This document shows, in pieces, positions 21,573 through 31,693 of a stretch of 56,562 bases of DNA. The notes under the pieces were generated by a model. The model did not search any database and was not told the DNA's origin. It saw only the letters and a list, made by a program, of their open reading frames with translations. A program made the position numbers and the translations under genes. Within the stretch, counting starts at the first letter, position 1; each line of letters begins with the position of its first letter. The stretch covers positions 1-56,562 of the forward strand of contig NZ_PTRE01000087.1 of the NCBI RefSeq assembly GCF_002965065.1, in the 5' to 3' direction. Source of the DNA: Escherichia sp. MOD1-EC7003 (lineage in GTDB: Bacteria > Pseudomonadota > Gammaproteobacteria > Enterobacterales > Enterobacteriaceae).

Positions 21573-22346
21573 CTAACCAATTCCCGCCGTTTGTAGCAGT
21601 ACTAAACTGAATCCCATCACTGACATTCCACATAGCACGCCATAGCTGGGGTTATTATTGGGGTCAATCTCTTTGGCGAGGGGCATTAACTCATCAACCG
21701 AGAGTGCCACCATAATTCCTGCAACCGCCGCCATGATTGCCGCCATGACCACCGGAGAAATCATGCTACCGAGGATTAACCACGCCAGTACACCACCAAG
21801 AATTTCTGCCAGACCAGAAATCCCCGCCCACAGAATCGCGGTGCGTTTTGACCCCGTTGCCGCGTAAACCGGACCCGCAACTGCCAGACCTTCAGGAATA
21901 TTATGCAATGCTACAGCCAGCGCGATGCCCAAGCCCAGCTCCAGGTTGCTGCTCGCCGTGACAAAGGTAGCAATCCCTTCCGGGAAGTTATGCAGACTGA
22001 TGCCGAGAGTGAGCAAAATGGCTGTGCGCTTGATCGATTTTGGCAACGGCTGCACCGATTTTTGCATTAAATCCTGCGGATGCGCATGCGGCAGCATGCG
22101 GTCCAGGCCAAAATAGCCAAGTAGACCGAAGATAAACATTCCATAACCCAGCACAGGCGACATTCCTTCGGCGGCTAATGCGGCAGGAAGCATTTCCATT
22201 AATGAGATGAGCAACATGATCCCCGCCGCAAATCCTAGCGAAAACGCCAGTAAGCGGTTCGAGGGTTTTTGCCCGAGAACGCCGAGAAACGCGCCAATAA
22301 ACGTGGCTGCCCCCGCCAGTATGGTCAGAATGAGAGGTACTGACAT
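21573..22346 (-). CDS. zupT: Zinc/divalent metal transporter ZupT
   Basis: The 257-residue ZIP-family importer takes up zinc, iron and other divalent metals. Eight hydrophobic helices are visible. The metal-site helices contain H-N-F-P-E-G-I-A near residue 120 and H-N-I-P-E-G-L-A near 149. The ATG at 22344-22346 gives the family length; the frame runs 14 codons further upstream. Divergent from ygiD, with a TGATG-N5-CATCA inverted repeat at 22395-22409 between them. Confidence 0.96.
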   Translation of the reverse strand: MSVPLILTILAGAATFIGAFLGVLGQKPSNRLLAFSLGFAAGIMLLISLMEMLPAALAAEGMSPVLGYGMFIFGLLGYFGLDRMLPHAHPQDLMQKSVQPLPKSIKRTAILLTLGISLHNFPEGIATFVTASSNLELGLGIALAVALHNIPEGLAVAGPVYAATGSKRTAILWAGISGLAEILGGVLAWLILGSMISPVVMAAIMAAVAGIMVALSVDELMPLAKEIDPNNNPSYGVLCGMSVMGFSLVLLQTAGIG

Positions 22347-22461
22347 CGACAACTCCTTATAAATCTTCACTTTCAGGCTGATCGTCAAAATAACTGATGA
22401 TCACCATCATTGTTATCCGGGTTCTTACTCCACCAAACAAGCGTATTGTGAGGATATCAAA

Positions 22462-23277
22462 ATGACACTTTTAGAGAAGGATATCATCATGTCTTCAACG
22501 CGTATGCCAGCATTGTTTTTAGGTCACGGTAGTCCGATGAACGTGCTGGAAGATAATTTGTATTCCCACAGTTGGCAGAAGTTGGGGGTGACATTGCCAC
22601 GTCCGAAAGCGATTGTGGTGGTTTCGGCTCACTGGTTTACCCGAGGAACAGGAGTGACCGCGATGGAGACGCCGCCCACGATTCATGATTTTGGCGGCTT
22701 CCCGCAGGCGCTGTACGACATGAATTATCCTGCTCCGGGTTCGCCTGCGTTGGCACAGCGTCTGGTTGAGTTGTTAGCGCCGGTCCCTGTGACGCTGGAT
22801 AAAGATGCATGGGGCTTTGACCATGGTTCCTGGGGCGTGCTGATTAAGATGTATCCTGACGCCGATATCCCTATGGTGCAGTTGAGTATCGACAGTAGCA
22901 AACCTGTCGCCTGGCATTTCGAAATGGGGCGCAAACTCGCGGCGCTGCGTGATGACGGGATAATGTTAGTTGCCAGTGGCAACGTGGTGCATAATCTGCG
23001 CACAATGAAGTGGCATGGTGATAGTTCACCCTATCCGTGGGCGACGTCATTTAATGAATATGTGAAAGCGAATCTGACGTGGCAAGGACCAGTGGAACAA
23101 CATCCTCTTGTGAATTACCTCGACCATGAAGGTGGCGCTTTATCGAACCCAACGCCGGAACACTTTTTGCCACTGCTGTATGTGTTAGGTGCATGGGATG
23201 GGCTGGAGCCAATTACCATTCCGGTTGAGGGTATAGAAATGGGCAGTTTAAGTATGTTGTCGGTGCAGGTAGGCTAA
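22462..23277 (+). CDS. ygiD: 4,5-DOPA-extradiol-dioxygenase-like protein YgiD
   Basis: The product has the LigB-type extradiol dioxygenase fold with candidate metal ligands in F-L-G-H-G-S-P, V-S-A-H-W-F and F-D-H-G-S-W. E. coli YgiD can cleave L-DOPA and needs zinc or iron. Two starts are possible: ATG 22462 (271 residues, GAGGA 7 bases upstream) and ATG 22489 (262 residues, GAAGG 8 bases upstream). I report the longer one. Neighbouring zupT is divergent, which fits a metal link but does not prove it. Confidence 0.93.
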   Translation: MTLLEKDIIMSSTRMPALFLGHGSPMNVLEDNLYSHSWQKLGVTLPRPKAIVVVSAHWFTRGTGVTAMETPPTIHDFGGFPQALYDMNYPAPGSPALAQRLVELLAPVPVTLDKDAWGFDHGSWGVLIKMYPDADIPMVQLSIDSSKPVAWHFEMGRKLAALRDDGIMLVASGNVVHNLRTMKWHGDSSPYPWATSFNEYVKANLTWQGPVEQHPLVNYLDHEGGALSNPTPEHFLPLLYVLGAWDGLEPITIPVEGIEMGSLSMLSVQVG

Positions 23278-23285
23278 TAAAAGGA

Positions 23286-23312
23286 CCCGAAGCCAGAATG
23301 ACTGGCTTCGGG
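23286..23312. terminator. Terminator between ygiD and dsbI
   Basis: CCCGAAGCCAG-AATGA-CTGGCTTCGGG is an 11-bp perfect stem between convergent genes, with T-rich sequence on the minus-strand side serving the assT operon. Confidence 0.75.
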
Positions 23313-23320
23313 GGGCTGAG

Positions 23321-23992
23321 TTAGCCTCTGACGATTTTAAGCGCCCATGCGCCACTCATGATGACCAGCAGCACCAGACACATACCAAAAGCCAGCATAC
23401 AAGCCTGAGCCATATTCATAAAGTGCCACGGTGGCAGCAGATACCAGCCTTCGGATTGCTGGTAAAGGTCAACAAACCATTGCTGAGTGCTACTCAGTGT
23501 GACGCCATCGGGAACGACTGGTGCGTCATAGCCACAATCCCCGGTAGGTTTGAACCACTCTGGTGCCCACTGTGCCAGCGGCAGGTTAAAGGGGAAAGTT
23601 GGATCTGTAGAGCAACCTTGTACGCCAAACAGTGAATCCGGATCAGGGTTATGTACCGCATGATGGATATCATTCAGTTTGAACGAAAACTTAAGTCCCA
23701 TAATGCTGCCGTAAAACGCCATTACGCATCCAATCAGCTTGAGGACGATGTTTCTTGGGTTGATCGCCGCAATCAATCCTCCAATAACCATCACAAACAT
23801 GGCATAGCGAATGTAAACACACTGTTCACATGGTGCCATGTAGAGATAGATCTGGAAGAAAGAGTGCGCCAGAATAATCAGCGCGCCCATCGCAACGGCC
23901 ATTAACAGCCACAAGAAGCGCTTCTCTTGCCATCTTACCAGCGTGTCCACTGGTGAAGTGCGAAGGTCTTTCCACATTCCCTTAATACCCAT
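23321..23992 (-). CDS. dsbI: Disulfide oxidoreductase DsbI, partner of DsbL
   Basis: The 223-residue DsbB-family membrane protein has four transmembrane helices. The first periplasmic loop carries the C-E-Q-C pair near residue 50, and the second loop carries two further cysteines (V-Q-G-C-S and G-D-C-G-Y). It reoxidises DsbL and passes electrons to quinone. Last gene of assT-dsbL-dsbI, 14 bp after dsbL. Confidence 0.94.
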   Translation of the reverse strand: MGIKGMWKDLRTSPVDTLVRWQEKRFLWLLMAVAMGALIILAHSFFQIYLYMAPCEQCVYIRYAMFVMVIGGLIAAINPRNIVLKLIGCVMAFYGSIMGLKFSFKLNDIHHAVHNPDPDSLFGVQGCSTDPTFPFNLPLAQWAPEWFKPTGDCGYDAPVVPDGVTLSSTQQWFVDLYQQSEGWYLLPPWHFMNMAQACMLAFGMCLVLLVIMSGAWALKIVRG

Positions 23993-24006
23993 AGCCTGTT
24001 TCCCTG

Positions 24007-24675
24007 TTATTTGCTTGCTAACTCACGGATAAGGTCAGCCATAGAGTCAATGGATTTGATATTTTTGGTGTAAATCAAATACTTACCATTGACTACGTAT
24101 GCTGGAACACCCTGGATTTTTGCGACATCATACGCAGCCTTCCATTTTTCAAGTGTTTCCTGAACGGCTGGTTCTTTAAGCGCCGCGTCAAAGTCTGCCT
24201 GGCTCACGCCCGCAGCATCCAGACCTGTTTTGATAAAGGCTGCCGGATCTTTACCATCAGACCAGCGCTCTTTCTTATCGTGGTAAGCAGCGTAGTAGGC
24301 AAACTTCGCTTTTTTAAACTTTGAGTTAGCATCGAACAGAGAAACGCCAGCAGCCTGGTCTTTAGCGATCATTACCGCAAAGACTTCACTACCTTGTTTC
24401 CCGTACTCACCTTTGGTTTCCAAATGGAAAGGTGTGAACGTGACGAGGTCTTTCACTTTTTCCGATACCGGACCAGTCACTGCTTTGTCGTACTTGTAAC
24501 AGAATGGGCACGCGTAGCTGAACACTTTGATCAAGGTTTTGTCGGCATTTGGAATGGGTTTTTCCAGAACCATATAATCCGTGCCTTCAGTAAAAGCAGA
24601 CGCGGTGAACGGCACTGCCAGTGCAGCGGTCAACAGCACGCTTTTAAACAGTGATGATATCCATTTATTTGACAT
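24007..24675 (-). CDS. dsbL: Thiol:disulfide oxidoreductase DsbL
   Basis: The 222-residue DsbA-like protein has a signal peptide ending A-S-A at residue 27 and the active site C-P-F-C at Cys56 and Cys59 (Cys29/Cys32 of the mature form). DsbL is a highly oxidising, rather specific catalyst whose main known client is AssT. It lies 16 bp after assT and 14 bp before dsbI, so the three form one operon. Confidence 0.95.
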   Translation of the reverse strand: MSNKWISSLFKSVLLTAALAVPFTASAFTEGTDYMVLEKPIPNADKTLIKVFSYACPFCYKYDKAVTGPVSEKVKDLVTFTPFHLETKGEYGKQGSEVFAVMIAKDQAAGVSLFDANSKFKKAKFAYYAAYHDKKERWSDGKDPAAFIKTGLDAAGVSQADFDAALKEPAVQETLEKWKAAYDVAKIQGVPAYVVNGKYLIYTKNIKSIDSMADLIRELASK

Positions 24676-24691
24676 TTCTGTTCCCTCTTAA

Positions 24692-26488
24692 TTATTTAAA
24701 CATTTGTTGTGGACGTACTAACAGCGCACGGTAGTGAGTCTGGTTTGCTTTATCAGACATTACGTCGATTTCCACTTTGACTTCTTTGGTTTTGTAATCA
24801 ATTTCATTCAACTTACCGATTGTCGGTTGCCCGACATCGAACAGGTGAATTGAACCACCAAAGCCGAACATAGTGTTACGGTCTGCCTGATATTCGATTA
24901 TAGAGGTAATCGGGCTATAGAAATCGTAGCCACGTTCTTTACCATATTCCCAAATCTGCTGGACGGTACCTTTCTTCTCATCAATTTTATATTCAACAAA
25001 ACGTGAATATTTCATGGTCGGTAAGGCGGGTTGTTCCAGGTGGCGACCATCACCGTTATCAAAGATGGTGAGCGTGCCTTTGCTGGAAATCCATGCGGTA
25101 TGCTGGGTGTAGGTGAAGTCGAAATCGGAGTTTTCACACCTACCGTTTTCATCACAAGTGATCGGTTTACCATTGGCATCAACAGGCTTCAGCAGTTTGC
25201 CAGCCAGTGGTTTTTCCCAGCCTTTGGATGGAGCCAGTATCCATTTAACTTGCTTATCACGACCGATTTTCACAACACCCTGATGACGGGAAGAAAGGAT
25301 GATTGAGTCATCTTTAGCATCATAAGCAATGGAGTTAACGTGTGCCCAGTTACGGCCTGGTCCAACACCTAATGCGTCACCGAACGGAGTATCCGGCTCA
25401 AGTTTAGCCTGCTGTCCTGCGTGGTTTAGGTCAACGTTAACGCAGACTGCACCAGCGTCTAACGAACCCAGCAATGCATCACGCTTCGGATCGAGGATTC
25501 TGGTCAAATCCCATACATCAATAACGCGACCGGATTTATCAACTTCGAGAATATGGTCACGAATGGTGGTTACGTGTATACCATCATCACGGCGATAGTT
25601 GCTCTTACCTACGCGTAACAACACAGTACCATTTGGTGTTTCAACAGATTCATGGGTAGCGTCAGCATAGCCACGAGGCAATTTATGATCTTCCAACACC
25701 TGGCCCATCATATCGAACTCATACCAGTGCTGACCCTGGACGGCGGTAAAGGTGCCACGCGGTGTTTCACGGATACCCATCAGATAGCCACGTTTGTTAA
25801 TGTTGCGGTCACGGCCATCATAGAAGGTGTCTTGATCCAGCCACCAGCGATATTCACCTTGGGTATCAACAATGAATGTAAATGGCGCGATATCAAACGG
25901 TAATGCACCCGTTGCCGGACCCGCATCAAGGATACCGGCGTTCTTATCTTTTTCGCCGTGCCAGTGGAGGTCAGAACCCTGCGAGGTAAAGGTATGGGTG
26001 TTAACGAGATAGAGGCGGTCTTCAAAGCCAGGCGCGATTTTAACAACTTTAGTTGTCTGCAAATCGGTGATGGAGCGGTTATCCATGTAGTTGTTTACGA
26101 TGGCAGAAGTTTGCACAACATAATCATCTTTCATCGCTTTACCGTTTTCTTTCCACTCAACGGTAACCTTGTTAGCAAATTTTTGGTAAAGGCCAAAAAT
26201 AGGCACGCCATCGTAAGTTTTCAGCGACTCTTTACCCACGGCATAGGTAATTGGAACACCTTTTTCGCCCTTGCCATGGACGGTAACTTTTACATCAGAA
26301 ATGATATGGCTGTCTAAGTCAACCAATGCAGTAAGAGGAGCGTTGCCATAGGGATCGACGATTATTGCACCTAGCTGCCCGGCAGGAGGTGCAGGTTTGA
26401 AACCTGCAGCCATCGCGCCTGTAGCAGACAAACCCAGGGTTAATGCAATAGTTCCGGCTACCAGTGTTTTTCTATATTTATCAAACAT
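24692..26488 (-). CDS. assT: Periplasmic arylsulfate sulfotransferase AssT
   Basis: This 598-residue enzyme moves a sulfuryl group from one phenolic sulfate to another phenol through a sulfo-histidine intermediate, without PAPS. A signal peptide ends A-M-A near residue 27. The pair in C-D-E-N-G-R-C (Cys445 and Cys451) is the single disulfide that DsbL introduces. The catalytic histidine lies in T-Q-H-T-A-W shortly after it. An AAGGAG ribosome-binding site precedes the ATG. The set assT-dsbL-dsbI is known from uropathogenic E. coli and absent from K-12 at this place. Confidence 0.95.
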   Translation of the reverse strand: MFDKYRKTLVAGTIALTLGLSATGAMAAGFKPAPPAGQLGAIIVDPYGNAPLTALVDLDSHIISDVKVTVHGKGEKGVPITYAVGKESLKTYDGVPIFGLYQKFANKVTVEWKENGKAMKDDYVVQTSAIVNNYMDNRSITDLQTTKVVKIAPGFEDRLYLVNTHTFTSQGSDLHWHGEKDKNAGILDAGPATGALPFDIAPFTFIVDTQGEYRWWLDQDTFYDGRDRNINKRGYLMGIRETPRGTFTAVQGQHWYEFDMMGQVLEDHKLPRGYADATHESVETPNGTVLLRVGKSNYRRDDGIHVTTIRDHILEVDKSGRVIDVWDLTRILDPKRDALLGSLDAGAVCVNVDLNHAGQQAKLEPDTPFGDALGVGPGRNWAHVNSIAYDAKDDSIILSSRHQGVVKIGRDKQVKWILAPSKGWEKPLAGKLLKPVDANGKPITCDENGRCENSDFDFTYTQHTAWISSKGTLTIFDNGDGRHLEQPALPTMKYSRFVEYKIDEKKGTVQQIWEYGKERGYDFYSPITSIIEYQADRNTMFGFGGSIHLFDVGQPTIGKLNEIDYKTKEVKVEIDVMSDKANQTHYRALLVRPQQMFK

Positions 26489-26911
26489 GGATACATCTCC
26501 TTATATAATGTAAAACATATAATAATTATTGTTCAGATGGTGCTAAGTAATAAATTGCGAAAATGAGTGGCTGTTAATAATGGATAGAAATGCTCTTTGT
26601 TGTTTTTTTATGGTTTTTGTTCAGCAGAAATGTATTTTTACCTTTAGCAAATAGTATGGAGGTAATATTTCAAGAACAATGCTCAATATTGTTTAGTGTG
26701 ATCTGACCAGCATTGTTTTTTGGGTTGTTGTAGTGATTTTTAGTTATTTTTATATATTTTATCAATAAAATCATGGTGATAGCTTGGGTTTTTAAATTGC
26801 AATAATGATTGCATGTGACAAATTAACGTTAAGTTATTTGTTAATGTTAAATAAGAGGGGTGATTCAGTTATAATATATTGAGGAGGGGTATAGTTTCTG
26901 CAATATGATAT
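26489..26911. other. AT-rich upstream region of assT
   Basis: About 420 bases without a gene, clearly richer in A+T than the flanks, with several T tracts and the palindrome TTAACGTTAA at about 26823. Such sequence suits H-NS binding, as often seen at horizontally acquired operons. Several -10-like hexamers exist, but no single promoter stands out. Confidence 0.45.
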
Positions 26912-26934
26912 GCTGCCCTTATAATAAGGGCAGC
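26912..26934 (-). terminator. Hairpin after ygiC
   Basis: GCTGCCCTTA-TAA-TAAGGGCAGC is a 10-bp perfect stem 11 bases beyond the ygiC stop. No clear T run follows on the minus strand, so it may instead stabilise the 3' end or act with Rho. Confidence 0.5.
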
Positions 26935-26945
26935 CAGGAGAGTTA

Positions 26946-28106
26946 TCATTCAATAAAAATGTGGGGGTAGAAGCGGGACAAATCTTGAGTAATCAGCGCC
27001 CGGTCTTCACGAATACCAATTCCGGCAGGTTGATCGTTCACCAACCAGCTACCAATTAGCATATAGCTGTCACCAAATTTCGGTAGCGGATGGAATTGCT
27101 GAATAATCATCCCTTCTTCGCCATACGGGCCTTCTGCCGCCTCAATAGTTTTGCCGTTCTCGATGATCGACACGTTTGCACCTTCACGCGAGAAGATCGG
27201 CTTAACCACATATTTTTCCATTTGCGGATGATCATCTTCCGCAAAATAAGCAGGCAGCAGGTTTGGGTGATTAGGGAACATCTCCCACAGTAGTGGCAGA
27301 AGCGCCTTGTTGGAGATAATGCTCTTCCACGCCGGTTCCAGCCAGCGCACGCCAGCATCTTCCAGCTTGGTAGAGAACATCTCGCGCAGCATAAATTCCC
27401 ATGGATACAGCTTAAACAGGTTAGCAATCACCTGATCCTGTAGATCTGTGAACTGACCTGTTTCGCCTAAACCGATATCGTCGATGTACAGGAACTCGGT
27501 GGCGATTTCGGCTTCAGCAGCGCAATCCTGTAAATACTGAATAGTGCCGCGATCTTCCACCGTGTCGCGACAGCAGGTGAGATGTAGCAACTGGAAGCCG
27601 TACTGTTCACGCAGATCGGCAAAGCGATCAATTAGCTTTTCTTGCAAACTGTTAAACTGGTCGCTGCCTTCCGGCAGATTGCCCGCGTTAAGCTGATCTT
27701 CCAGCCAGATCCACTGAAAGAACGCCGCCTCGTATAGTGACGTTGGCGTATCGGCGTTATTTTCCAGAAGCTTAGGTTCGCCTATGCCATCCCACGCCAG
27801 ATCAAGACGAGAGTAAAGTGATGGCTGGTGAGTCAGCCATGACTGACGCACAAAACTCCAGGTGTGTTTTGGAATGCGGAATTTGGTCATCAGCTCATCG
27901 CTGGCGATTACTTTATCCACTACTTTCAGGCACATCTGGTGCAGTTCGGCGGTGACTTCTTCCAGCTTTTCAACCTGGGCGAGGGTCAACTTGTAGTAAG
28001 CATCCTCACACCAGTACGGCTCGCCGTACATGGTGTGAAAATTGAAACCGTATTCGTGGGCTTTTTCGCGCCAGTCCGGACGCTCGGTAATACTGACTCT
28101 TTCCAT
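26946..28106 (-). CDS. ygiC: Glutathionylspermidine-synthase-like ATP-grasp protein YgiC
   Basis: The 386-residue protein matches the C-terminal synthetase domain of glutathionylspermidine synthase. The conserved end has [12 protein letters not shown] near residue 305 and the ATP-grasp acid/amide residues around [11 protein letters not shown]. It lacks the amidase half. The natural product is unknown. Five bases separate it from ygiB, and both lie downstream of tolC on the same strand, as in the tolC-ygiABC cluster. Confidence 0.93.
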   Translation of the reverse strand: MERVSITERPDWREKAHEYGFNFHTMYGEPYWCEDAYYKLTLAQVEKLEEVTAELHQMCLKVVDKVIASDELMTKFRIPKHTWSFVRQSWLTHQPSLYSRLDLAWDGIGEPKLLENNADTPTSLYEAAFFQWIWLEDQLNAGNLPEGSDQFNSLQEKLIDRFADLREQYGFQLLHLTCCRDTVEDRGTIQYLQDCAAEAEIATEFLYIDDIGLGETGQFTDLQDQVIANLFKLYPWEFMLREMFSTKLEDAGVRWLEPAWKSIISNKALLPLLWEMFPNHPNLLPAYFAEDDHPQMEKYVVKPIFSREGANVSIIENGKTIEAAEGPYGEEGMIIQQFHPLPKFGDSYMLIGSWLVNDQPAGIGIREDRALITQDLSRFYPHIFIE

Positions 28107-28111
28107 CGGTA

Positions 28112-28783
28112 TCAGCCACCCATTGAACGAGAAGAGGTGCCAGTTGCGCTACGCTGCATGGTGCTTTGTTTGGCAACAGATTCACCAAAGCCGCCGCGGG
28201 TAACGGTAGTGGTGGTCGCCGGTTTCGGCGCCATGGCTGTCTTCGGTACGGTCATGGTGCGGCCGGGCTGGGCTGCGCCATAGTTTTTACCGGTCGCGTC
28301 GGTATATTTACCGTAAGCCGGGCTGGCAGGGTTTTTCGAGGAGAACAGCGGCTGCTGTGCAAATCCCGCGCCGCCGCCCATCAGACGCCCCATCATGTAA
28401 CCGGCCATCAGCGGCATCCAGAAACTCCCGCTGGATTGCTGGGCCTGCGCCTGGTTTTCTGGTGCCATGCCAGCCTGGGCTGGTGCCTGCTGGCACTGAC
28501 CTTCGCCAAATTCAGCAACACAGTCTTCACGGGTGGCGTATTTCGGCGCAGTACGTTCGGCTTCTTTCAGCGCATTGTTGTACGCGGTGGCACATTCGGC
28601 GCTTTTGCCTGGGTTTGCAGCTGAACAGTCATCAGCATTTTGATAGAGAGACACTGTCTCATCACTCTTTTCACAGCCTGCCAGCATAAAAACAGTGGCA
28701 ACCGCGAGAGCGACAGGTGTCAGATGGCGTGCGCTCCAGTTTTTGCGGAACGATGCGTGGCGTATGGATTTTGTCCGTTTCAT
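28112..28783 (-). CDS. ygiB: DUF1190 lipoprotein YgiB
   Basis: A 223-residue protein with a basic N-terminus, hydrophobic stretch and lipobox F-M-L-A-G-C near residue 36, so probably a lipoprotein. Four further cysteines in C-S-A-A-N / A-E-C-A-T / E-D-C / G-Q-C form a pattern. The rest is rich in Gln, Ser, Thr and Gly, including a G-R-L-M-G-G-G-A-G stretch. The ATG at 28781-28783 gives the usual length. Function unknown; co-transcribed with ygiC and probably tolC. Confidence 0.93.
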   Translation of the reverse strand: MKRTKSIRHASFRKNWSARHLTPVALAVATVFMLAGCEKSDETVSLYQNADDCSAANPGKSAECATAYNNALKEAERTAPKYATREDCVAEFGEGQCQQAPAQAGMAPENQAQAQQSSGSFWMPLMAGYMMGRLMGGGAGFAQQPLFSSKNPASPAYGKYTDATGKNYGAAQPGRTMTVPKTAMAPKPATTTTVTRGGFGESVAKQSTMQRSATGTSSRSMGG

Positions 28784-28904
28784 TTTTGTCTTCCGGGACC
28801 AGTGGTAAATACCCATCAGAATAGAGGATGGCTGGTCGAAATTGAAGCGAGAAGGGGGAAGAATGCGGCAGATAACTCGTATCTTTACGTTGCCTTACGT
28901 TCAG

Positions 28905-28924
28905 ACGGGGCCGAAGCCCCGTCG
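28905..28924 (-). terminator. Hairpin between tolC and ygiB
   Basis: GACGGGGC-CGAA-GCCCCGTC lies just past the tolC stop. It can reduce read-through from tolC into ygiB-ygiC. On the minus strand the following bases are TGAACG rather than a T run, so termination may be partial. Confidence 0.5.
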
Positions 28925-28930
28925 TCGTCG

Positions 28931-30412
28931 TCAGTTACGGAAAGGGTTATGACCGTTACTGGTGCTAGTGCGTGCGGATGTTTGCTCAACGACTGGTGCC
29001 GGGCTATCAGGCGCATAACCATCAGCAATAGCATTCTGTTCCGGCGTTTGCGGGGCAACGTTTTCCGGATTAGTGGAAACCGGTTTGCTCAGCGCATTGT
29101 TCAGTGCCAGCAGATCCTGCTCGTTCAGCGTACCCAGAGCTGACTTAATATTCAGTTGGTTAATCAGGTAGTTATAACGCGCATTCGCCAGTTCTTGTTT
29201 GGCGTTGTACAGCGTGGTGGTCGCATCCAACACATCAACAATGGTACGCGTACCGACCGAGTAGCCTGCTTCCATTGCGTCTAATGAGCTTTGAGCGGAA
29301 ACTACGGCTTGTTTATAGGCGTTAATGCTACTGATAGATGCATTAATGTTGTTGAAGGAGGAACGCACGGTTTGCACGACGCTACGATGCGCGCTTTCCA
29401 GTTGCTCGCTGGCACCAACAAAGTTGTACTGTGCCTGTTTCACCTGCGAGTTAACCATTCCACCCTGATAAATCGGTAGCGAGAAGCTCAGGCCAACTTT
29501 GTTCTGGCCCATATTGCTATCGTCATACTGAGTACCAGCGGCACCACGAGTTTTCGAACCACTGTAAGAGGTGTCAGAAATCCCGGTAGACGCGGTTAAA
29601 TCCAGAGTCGGTAAGTGACCATCTTGCGCCTGACGAATTTGCTCGCGTGCCAGGTCCTGGCTCAAACGTGCCTGCAACAGGGACAGGTTGCGTTTTTCGG
29701 CTTCTTTCAGCAGTGCGTTAACCGGCTGTGGTTTGTCGGTTTTAAAGTTTTCGACATTCAGCGCCGCCAGTTCCGGATAGTAGTTACCGGTGATCTGGCG
29801 CAGCTGCTCTACCGCGTTATCAAGGTTATTACGTGCGGTCACTTCGTTCGCCAGCACGGTATCGTACTGTGCGCGGGCGTTCTGCACGTCGGTGATCGCC
29901 ACCAGGCCCACGTTAAAACGTTGGGTGGTTTGATCTAACTGACGGTAGATCGCTTCTTTTTGCGCCTGAGTATAGGAAAGAACGTCAATGGCATTCAACA
30001 CGTTGAAATAAGCGGTCGCGGTGTTGAGGATCAAGGTTTGTTGATCGGTCTGATATGTGACGTCCTGAATACCCGCGGCTTTTTCCTGCAGCGTTAACGC
30101 ACGCCATTTCGACATATCAAAAATGGATTGAGTTAACTGCAGGGACGCACTGGTCGCGTTGGAGTTGATGCCGTTTGCATCGCGGTAACCGTTGCTGTAG
30201 GTGTAATCTGCGCCTAAACCTAACTGTGGCAGTAATGGGCTACGCGCTTCATTAATTTTTTCAAATGCAGCATCACGATCGGCTGCAGACTTACGTAATT
30301 CCGGGTTACTAAGGCGTGCTTGCTGATAAACTTGCATCAGGTTCTCGGCCTGGCTCAACGTACTGAACCCAGAAAGGCTCAGACCGATAAGAATGGGGAG
30401 CAATTTCTTCAT
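28931..30412 (-). CDS. tolC: Outer-membrane channel protein TolC
   Basis: The 493-residue precursor has a 22-residue signal peptide ending S-Q-A before E-N-L-M-Q. It trimerises into the beta-barrel and periplasmic alpha-barrel used by AcrAB, EmrAB, MacAB and type I secretion systems such as HlyBD. Two internal structural repeats are visible. The second begins after about residue 230. The start at 30410-30412 (M-K-K-L-L-P) is preferred over an in-frame Met two codons earlier and over an upstream extension. A MarA/SoxS/Rob site lies upstream. Confidence 0.98.
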   Translation of the reverse strand: MKKLLPILIGLSLSGFSTLSQAENLMQVYQQARLSNPELRKSAADRDAAFEKINEARSPLLPQLGLGADYTYSNGYRDANGINSNATSASLQLTQSIFDMSKWRALTLQEKAAGIQDVTYQTDQQTLILNTATAYFNVLNAIDVLSYTQAQKEAIYRQLDQTTQRFNVGLVAITDVQNARAQYDTVLANEVTARNNLDNAVEQLRQITGNYYPELAALNVENFKTDKPQPVNALLKEAEKRNLSLLQARLSQDLAREQIRQAQDGHLPTLDLTASTGISDTSYSGSKTRGAAGTQYDDSNMGQNKVGLSFSLPIYQGGMVNSQVKQAQYNFVGASEQLESAHRSVVQTVRSSFNNINASISSINAYKQAVVSAQSSLDAMEAGYSVGTRTIVDVLDATTTLYNAKQELANARYNYLINQLNIKSALGTLNEQDLLALNNALSKPVSTNPENVAPQTPEQNAIADGYAPDSPAPVVEQTSARTSTSNGHNPFRN

Positions 30413-30496
30413 TTGCATTCCTTGTGGTGAAGCAGTATTTAGCGCGATCAAACTGTAAAATTATTGCGGATTCTAGCAGAAGCCGCCACCGCAAAA

Positions 30497-30515
30497 GGTT
30501 GGCGTTACGTGCCAT
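30497..30515 (-). promoter_or_regulatory. MarA/SoxS/Rob box of tolC
   Basis: The minus strand reads ATGGCACGTAACGCCAACC, matching the marbox consensus AYnGCACnnWnnRYYAAAY at nearly all defined positions. It is about 85 bp upstream of the tolC start, where one binding site is known to serve two tolC promoters. Confidence 0.7.
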
Positions 30516-30616
30516 AGGGCGTTAATGTGCCTCAATTTAACACATGACTGCTCAAACGGCAGTCAAACGTCGCTGAAATTCACATTTAATTCACTATTAG
30601 TGCCAGGACATTAATC

Positions 30617-31246
30617 ATGCTTAAGCCAGACAATCTGCCCGTTACATTTGGCAAAAACGATGTAGAAATTATTGCACGAGAAACACTTTATCGCGGTTTT
30701 TTTTCATTAGATCTTTATAGATTTCGCCATCGTCTATTCAACGGGCAAATGAGTCAGGAGGTTCGGCGGGAAATTTTTGAGCGCGGTCACGCCGCAGTCT
30801 TGCTACCCTTTGACCCAGTGCGTGATGAAGTTGTGCTGATTGAGCAGATACGGATTGCCGCGTACGACACCAGCGAAACCCCCTGGCTACTGGAGATGGT
30901 GGCCGGGATGATTGAAGAAGGTGAAAGTGTGGAAGATGTCGCCCGTCGCGAGGCGATTGAAGAGGCGGGACTGATAGTCAAACGGACCAAACCGGTGTTA
31001 AGTTTCCTGGCAAGTCCGGGAGGCACCAGTGAGCGTTCGTCAATTATGGTGGGCGAAGTGGACGCCACGACCGCAAGTGGTATTCACGGTCTGGCTGATG
31101 AAAACGAAGATATTCGCGTTCATGTGGTAAGCCGGGAACAGGCATACCAGTGGGTAGAAGAGGGGAAAATTGACAACGCAGCGTCGGTCATCGCTTTGCA
31201 ATGGCTGCAGCTGCATCATCAAGCGTTAAAAAATGAGTGGGCATAA
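30617..31246 (+). CDS. nudF: ADP-ribose pyrophosphatase NudF
   Basis: This 209-residue Nudix hydrolase splits ADP-ribose and related sugars into AMP and sugar phosphate. The Nudix box G-x5-E-x7-R-E-x-x-E-E-x-G is complete at about residues 97-119. First of the run nudF-yqiB-cpdA-yqiA-parE; yqiB starts directly after its stop. Divergent from tolC. Confidence 0.96.
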   Translation: MLKPDNLPVTFGKNDVEIIARETLYRGFFSLDLYRFRHRLFNGQMSQEVRREIFERGHAAVLLPFDPVRDEVVLIEQIRIAAYDTSETPWLLEMVAGMIEEGESVEDVARREAIEEAGLIVKRTKPVLSFLASPGGTSERSSIMVGEVDATTASGIHGLADENEDIRVHVVSREQAYQWVEEGKIDNAASVIALQWLQLHHQALKNEWA

Positions 31247-31669
31247 ATGAAGCGTTACACACCTGACTTTCCTGAAATGATGCGCCTGTGCGAGATGAAC
31301 TTTTCACAATTGCGCCGTTTGTTACCGCGCAATGACGTACCAGGCGAAACTGTAAGCTATCAGGTGGCAAACGCACAATATCGGCTAACGATTGTGGAAT
31401 CGACCCGATACACTACCCTGGTGACAATAGAACAGACTGCGCCCGCGATCAGTTACTGGAGCCTTCCGTCAATGACGGTGCGTCTGTATCATGACGCGAT
31501 GGTGGCTGAAGTGTGTTCAAGTCAGCAGATTTTTCGCTTCAAAGCGCGGTATGATTACCCCAATAAAAAGTTGCATCAACGCGACGAAAAGCATCAAATT
31601 AACCAGTTTTTAGCGGACTGGTTACGATACTGTTTAGCACATGGAGCGATGGCGATTCCGGTTTATTAG
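31247..31669 (+). CDS. yqiB: DUF1249 protein YqiB
   Basis: The 140-residue protein matches K-12 YqiB in length. It has a helical N-terminus (M-K-R-Y-T-P-D-F) followed by a beta-rich middle and a basic helix near 100-115. No signal peptide or membrane span. Function is unknown; genetic work has linked it to the same operon as cpdA. The ATG follows the nudF stop without a gap, suggesting coupled translation. Confidence 0.92.
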   Translation: MKRYTPDFPEMMRLCEMNFSQLRRLLPRNDVPGETVSYQVANAQYRLTIVESTRYTTLVTIEQTAPAISYWSLPSMTVRLYHDAMVAEVCSSQQIFRFKARYDYPNKKLHQRDEKHQINQFLADWLRYCLAHGAMAIPVY

Positions 31670-31693
31670 CGTCGTGAAACCTAAGGACACCAT

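Noticed and set aside
22395..22409. TGATG-N5-CATCA repeat between zupT and ygiD as a metal-regulator operator
   Set aside because: The repeat is real but short and does not match the Fur or Zur consensus well enough to name a regulator.
28784..28930. Small gene ygiA between tolC and ygiB
   Set aside because: No frame with a convincing start or conserved content is visible here; the region reads better as leader and hairpin.
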